Origin: Ulvibacterium marinum
GTDB taxonomy: Bacteria; Bacteroidota; Bacteroidia; Flavobacteriales; Flavobacteriaceae
Direction of reading: 5' to 3'
Length of the DNA: 64,000 nt
Assembly (NCBI RefSeq): GCF_003626755.1
Contig: NZ_RBCJ01000003.1
Coordinates: forward strand, 997,859 to 1,061,858
Below are positions 60,989 to 64,000 of this stretch, piece by piece (position 1 is the stretch's first letter; every line of letters begins with the position of its first letter). The position numbers and the translations under genes were made by a program. The notes beneath the pieces were generated by a model, which made no database searches, was not told the DNA's origin, and saw nothing but the letters and a program-made list of their open reading frames with translations.

Positions 60989-61246
60989 ATGAAGTCTATT
61001 TTAACCTTGCTTATCGTCCTTCTCTTCGGAGCTATGGCCTTGGCACAAAACACACAAACCGATGTTAAAGTGGAGTCTATTGAAATGGGTGTTGTTCTGG
61101 ATGGTAGCCTTACTATTTCTATCGCTACTCTCCAAAGTTCGCAACCCATCCAAGACCAAGTCGCGCGTTTATACAAATTCAGAAATGCAAGAGTAAAGAA
61201 AGCCCTGTCTTTCAGTACTAAAAAAACGAAAGCCAAATTAGCCTAA
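60989..61246 (+). CDS. Exported basic-tail small peptide, copy 4
   Basis: 85 residues: signal peptide MKSILTLLIVLLFGAMALAQ, then TDVKVESIEMGVVLDG, a variable middle (residues about 38-56) and VARLYKFRNARVKKALSFST, ending KKTKAKLA. It is the diverged paralog of the peptides at 42618, 44730 and 46350; the VKVE.IEMG, VARLYK and VKKALSF blocks are shared. A further small membrane-peptide frame follows 36 bases later. Confidence 0.8.
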   Translation: MKSILTLLIVLLFGAMALAQNTQTDVKVESIEMGVVLDGSLTISIATLQSSQPIQDQVARLYKFRNARVKKALSFSTKKTKAKLA

Positions 61247-61282
61247 AGGTTCCCCAATACCTTAACCTAAAATCTATTAGCT

Positions 61283-61393
61283 ATGATCTTTGCATTTATT
61301 ACCGTTTCAGCCCTTTTAGTAGTCGCGTATGTTGCCGCCTTTCCAAAAACCAAAGGCGTTTTGAGACCTTTAAAGGTGCCCGTACGTAAATAA
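61283..61393 (+). CDS. Possible 36-residue membrane peptide
   Basis: ATG at 61283, TAA at 61391-61393. The peptide has one membrane helix (IFAFITVSALLVVAYVAAF) and a basic tail (PKTKGVLRPLKVPVRK). It lies 36 bases after the stop of peptide copy 4, before a strong terminator, so it could be co-transcribed. The composition is protein-like, but no homolog is known to me. Confidence 0.45.
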   Translation: MIFAFITVSALLVVAYVAAFPKTKGVLRPLKVPVRK

Positions 61394-61460
61394 TGAATTT
61401 AATGATGTATATAAAATAATGTTTCCAACCGCCACTTTCTCATGTTAACAACATGATTTG

Positions 61461-61484
61461 TTCCCCTTCCTTAAGGAAGGGGAA
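61461..61484. terminator. Perfect 24-bp palindromic terminator
   Basis: Bases 61461-61472 are exactly complementary to 61473-61484, centred on TTAA, with C4/G4 tracts and T-rich flanks. It separates the plus-strand small genes from the minus-strand amidohydrolase (stop at 61491) and can serve both. Confidence 0.8.
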
Positions 61485-61490
61485 TTTTGT

Positions 61491-63071
61491 TTACTCCTTT
61501 ATCCCAGGTTGCACGATTTTATATCCCGTTTTTTGTTTTTCCAAGATAACCATTTGCCTTACTTCTTCCAGTAATGCCTTGGCATCATAGATGATGCCAT
61601 CCTTGATGGTATATTTTACGCCGCCCACACGTACTACCTCATTATCTTTAGTCAATTTAATGGCCCCGGTACCATAGAGTACCTTTAAGTTTTTTAAGGG
61701 GTTTTCCTCTACCACCACAAAATCGGCCAACTTACCAATAGCCACGGTTCCCAAGGTTTTGTCCGCACCCAAGGCCTCGGCTCCGTTTAAGGTAGCCGCA
61801 CGGATAACCTCCAAAGGATGAAAGCCAACTTCCCGTAATAGCTCCAATTCGCGAACATAGGCAAAACCGTACAATTGAAAAATAAATCCAGAGTCGGAAC
61901 CTGTGGTCACCCGTCCGCCCCGATTTTTATATTCGTTGATAAAGGTCATCCACAGTCGGTAATTTTCCTTCCAGGCTACTTCTTGCTCCGTACCCCAATC
62001 ATGCCAATAGCTACCATGGGATATCTTGCTGGGCTGATAAAATTCCCAAAGCGATGGGAGTGTATAGACCTCGTGCCATTCGGCACGCCTTGCCCTTTGT
62101 AGGTCGCGACTCGCCTCATAAATATTAAAGGTGGGATCTATAGTAAAGTCCAGTTTCAAAAGCTCATCCATTACCGTATTCCAATGTTCTGAATAGGGTT
62201 TGGCTGCCTGGGCCCAAAGTTTCCCTGCATTTTCGAAGCGATGTTGTTCGTTTTGATAGTTGTAGTCCAGGGGGTAATCCTGTACCGTACGTTCATTGAA
62301 TAAGGCTTCGGGCAGTCCATACCAGTGTTCCATACTCGTAAGTCCCGCGCGTGCGGAATGCAAAACGTTCCATCTGGCTACACTCAACTGAGCATGATGA
62401 CAAGCGGAGCCCAATCCCAACTTTTTGTTTTCATTTAGGGCAGCTTCCATAATTTCGGGCTCGGCCCCGAAGAATTTAATGCCGTCCGCTCCCTCTTTGG
62501 CATTGGCCCGTACCCATTCCCTTGCTTGTTCCGGAGTAGTGATGGGAACCCCTTTTAAAGGATCAAAATTACCACTAGTCTGCCCAAAACCGGTATAGGC
62601 AAAAATACGGGGCGCTACAATTTCATTCTTTGCACTTTTGCGTTTCAGATCAAGTGCAAAATCTATCCCTCTACCGCTGGGTTCTCGAACTGTGGTAATT
62701 CCATGTCCCATCCATAGACGGAAGACATAATCCGGTTCCGCTCCTTGTGCCACCCCACCGATATGGCCATGCATATCAATAAAACCTGGAAGGAGATACA
62801 TGCCAGAGCAGTCCAATTCCTTTCCTCCAGGTTTTAACAGAGGTCTTTTACCGGCATTAATTTTTACACCAGGATATCCTACCACTTGAATATCCGTGAT
62901 CATATTATTCTCCACCACTATATCAATAGGGCCTTGTGGAGGTGCCCCGTTCCCATTGATCAGTGTAACCCCTCGGATAATAAGTTGGGTGTGCGGACCG
63001 TCTCCTTCTGGGGATTGGGAATAGGCCATTTGTGCTAAAACGAATATCGTGAGTAAGATTCTTTTTTTCAT
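61491..63071 (-). CDS. Amidohydrolase-family protein, secreted
   Basis: 526 residues with a signal peptide (residues 1-18, ending AYSQ). Amidohydrolase pattern: LIIRGVTLINGNG, GMYLLPGFIDMHGHIGG (H-x-H), GITTVREPSGRG, KFFGAEPEIM, ACHHAQLSVARWNVLHSARAG, TTGSDSGFIFQLYGF (D), and a C-terminal GTVAIGKLADFVVVEENPL. Members act on cyclic amides or dipeptides (imidazolonepropionase- and prolidase-like). Next to an M14 carboxypeptidase, so peptide degradation is a reasonable guess. Confidence 0.88.
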   Translation of the reverse strand: MKKRILLTIFVLAQMAYSQSPEGDGPHTQLIIRGVTLINGNGAPPQGPIDIVVENNMITDIQVVGYPGVKINAGKRPLLKPGGKELDCSGMYLLPGFIDMHGHIGGVAQGAEPDYVFRLWMGHGITTVREPSGRGIDFALDLKRKSAKNEIVAPRIFAYTGFGQTSGNFDPLKGVPITTPEQAREWVRANAKEGADGIKFFGAEPEIMEAALNENKKLGLGSACHHAQLSVARWNVLHSARAGLTSMEHWYGLPEALFNERTVQDYPLDYNYQNEQHRFENAGKLWAQAAKPYSEHWNTVMDELLKLDFTIDPTFNIYEASRDLQRARRAEWHEVYTLPSLWEFYQPSKISHGSYWHDWGTEQEVAWKENYRLWMTFINEYKNRGGRVTTGSDSGFIFQLYGFAYVRELELLREVGFHPLEVIRAATLNGAEALGADKTLGTVAIGKLADFVVVEENPLKNLKVLYGTGAIKLTKDNEVVRVGGVKYTIKDGIIYDAKALLEEVRQMVILEKQKTGYKIVQPGIKE

Positions 63072-63182
63072 TTTTGGTTTTTATCTTTTCATTGCGAATC
63101 CGTCTGCTGCGGATGAAGCAATCCGTTTAGTTTGCTTTCAAAAGGAACAGTTTGCTTCACTGCGTTCGCAAAGACGTACTTG

Positions 63183-64000
63183 CTAATCCTCATTTGGCAC
63201 ATTGATTTTATCCCCCAAAAACAAGGCATTCAAAAACAACCGATTTGTACCATACCAGGAGCCCCTAAAATTGGGATTGTCCGCAAAAAGAATGACCCGC
63301 CCGTTCCCAAGCTTACTTATCAATAATGAGGCCGAAGGTTTTAAAAATTCCTCCATGTTCTTTTGGGTAATGAACCCATCTATATGGGGTTCATTGGCAT
63401 ATTGGGCCACGGTGGCATAGGCATTCTTGCTGGGTGAGAGCCATACCTCATTATTTTTATACACCGGAATCTGTTGATTTCGGTAGCCAAAACCTAAGGG
63501 GTGGGTAGTGTCCAGGTCCACTTTAAGGATAACACCACCTATTTGCTCCTTACCGATGTTCTCGGGGGCGTCCACATAGGGCTTTCGTTTTACAGCTGCC
63601 AGGGAATCGGTCTCGGTTTTGGTCAGTTTTTCGCTTACTAACTTCTTTTCAATCGCCCATTTGGCGGCCGTACCAATGGTAATCAAGGTATTTCCGTTCT
63701 TTACCCAATCCTTAATTTTGTCCCTTTGTTTTTGGGTCAGGTCATAACTTCCGGAAACCATGACCAGCAAGTTATATTTATCTAGGTTTACCCTGTTAAA
63801 ATTCCGCATTGGGAGTTTGGTAATGGGCATGCCTACACGGGTATCCAACAAGTGCCAGACTTCCCCTGCCTCATAGGAACGTACGCCATGACCAATCAAC
63901 ATGGCGGCTTTGGGGGTTTTCAAGGTCTTAACGTTACGACTGCCCAGATCGATGCCCTTTGCATTATAACCTGTGGGGACCCCATATACGGGGACCTGAA
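63183..64000 (-). CDS. M14-type zinc carboxypeptidase, C-terminal part
   Basis: The frame is open through the window end, so the 5' part is missing. The visible 272 residues form a class I glutamine amidotransferase-like domain (AAMLIGHGVRSYEAGEVWHLLDTRVGMPITKLPM, NLLVMVSGSYDLTQKQRDKIKDWVKNGNTLITIG, VILFADNPNFRGSWYGTNRLFLNALF). In Flavobacteriaceae this domain forms the end of large (about 800-residue) secreted M14 peptidases. The catalytic domain is outside the window, so the call is by analogy. Convergent or divergent partners cannot be seen on its 5' side. Confidence 0.75.
   Translation of the reverse strand, partial: QVPVYGVPTGYNAKGIDLGSRNVKTLKTPKAAMLIGHGVRSYEAGEVWHLLDTRVGMPITKLPMRNFNRVNLDKYNLLVMVSGSYDLTQKQRDKIKDWVKNGNTLITIGTAAKWAIEKKLVSEKLTKTETDSLAAVKRKPYVDAPENIGKEQIGGVILKVDLDTTHPLGFGYRNQQIPVYKNNEVWLSPSKNAYATVAQYANEPHIDGFITQKNMEEFLKPSASLLISKLGNGRVILFADNPNFRGSWYGTNRLFLNALFLGDKINVPNED

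Noticed and set aside
1-64000. tRNA, rRNA, CRISPR or intact transposon
   Set aside because: Looked for and not seen; no array of regular repeats, no cloverleaf-like sequence recognised, and no full transposase or integrase frame.

Overview
The window is a stretch of chromosome from a marine-type member of the Bacteroidota, most likely family Flavobacteriaceae (Maribacter/Zobellia/Arenibacter-like). The evidence is the many short lipoprotein signal peptides, TAnnTTTG-type -7 promoter elements, two formylglycine-type sulfatases, Tat-dependent sugar oxidoreductases and isomerases, a GH3 glycosidase, a PL1-like pectate lyase, DUF2911 and DUF1080 proteins and an M14 carboxypeptidase with the typical flavobacterial C-terminal domain. 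I see no rRNA, tRNA, CRISPR array, intact insertion sequence or phage. Genus assignment is inference.

Layout. 1-11.9 kb is an AT-rich, gene-sparse accessory stretch: a truncated serine hydrolase, an ATC-hydrolase-like protein, an outer-membrane barrel, several single-gene lipoproteins (one carrying an ASCH domain), a TetR/cupin pair with duplicated operators, a MarR-GNAT fusion, a second serine hydrolase and a PL1 lyase. It contains several imperfect palindromes, some resembling integron attC sites. 11.9-18.3 kb is a minus-strand cluster: TRAP transporter (DctP, DctQ, DctM), Tat-exported sugar isomerase-like protein, D-aminoacylase-like lipoprotein and SMP-30/gluconolactonase. 18.4-24.8 kb (plus) holds MazG, a sulfatase, a MATE exporter, a PAP2 phosphatase and a GT39 enzyme; 24.9-29.3 kb (minus) holds a flippase-like protein, GT2, MeaB, DUF2911 and GalM. 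29.4-32 kb is an ECF sigma / anti-sigma / surface-protein operon. 32-36.2 kb is a sugar-oxidation cluster (CBM9-like lipoprotein, two Gfo/Idh/MocA oxidoreductases, isomerase). 36.5-40.3 kb holds msrA and a low-GC islet (SnoaL-like gene flanked by attC-like palindromes, acyl-CoA ligase, gene remnant). 40.3-64 kb holds an M23 peptidase, OYE reductase, second sulfatase, DUF1080, the conserved TesA/YbbA/YbbP group, AKR, PTE-like, PepSY, CE7-like esterase, methyltransferase, a third serine hydrolase, GH3 with a divergent Nudix-family regulator, an amidohydrolase and the 3' end of an M14 carboxypeptidase.

The most unusual signal is a four-member family (leaders and genes at 42432-42857, 44544-44969, 46192-46589 and 60828-61246) made of a conserved noncoding leader plus a 79-85 residue exported peptide with a basic C-terminus. 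Three copies are nearly identical. The fourth is diverged but keeps the same possible RNA stems through compensatory changes, which argues for a structured 5' leader RNA. I do not recognise it as a described family.
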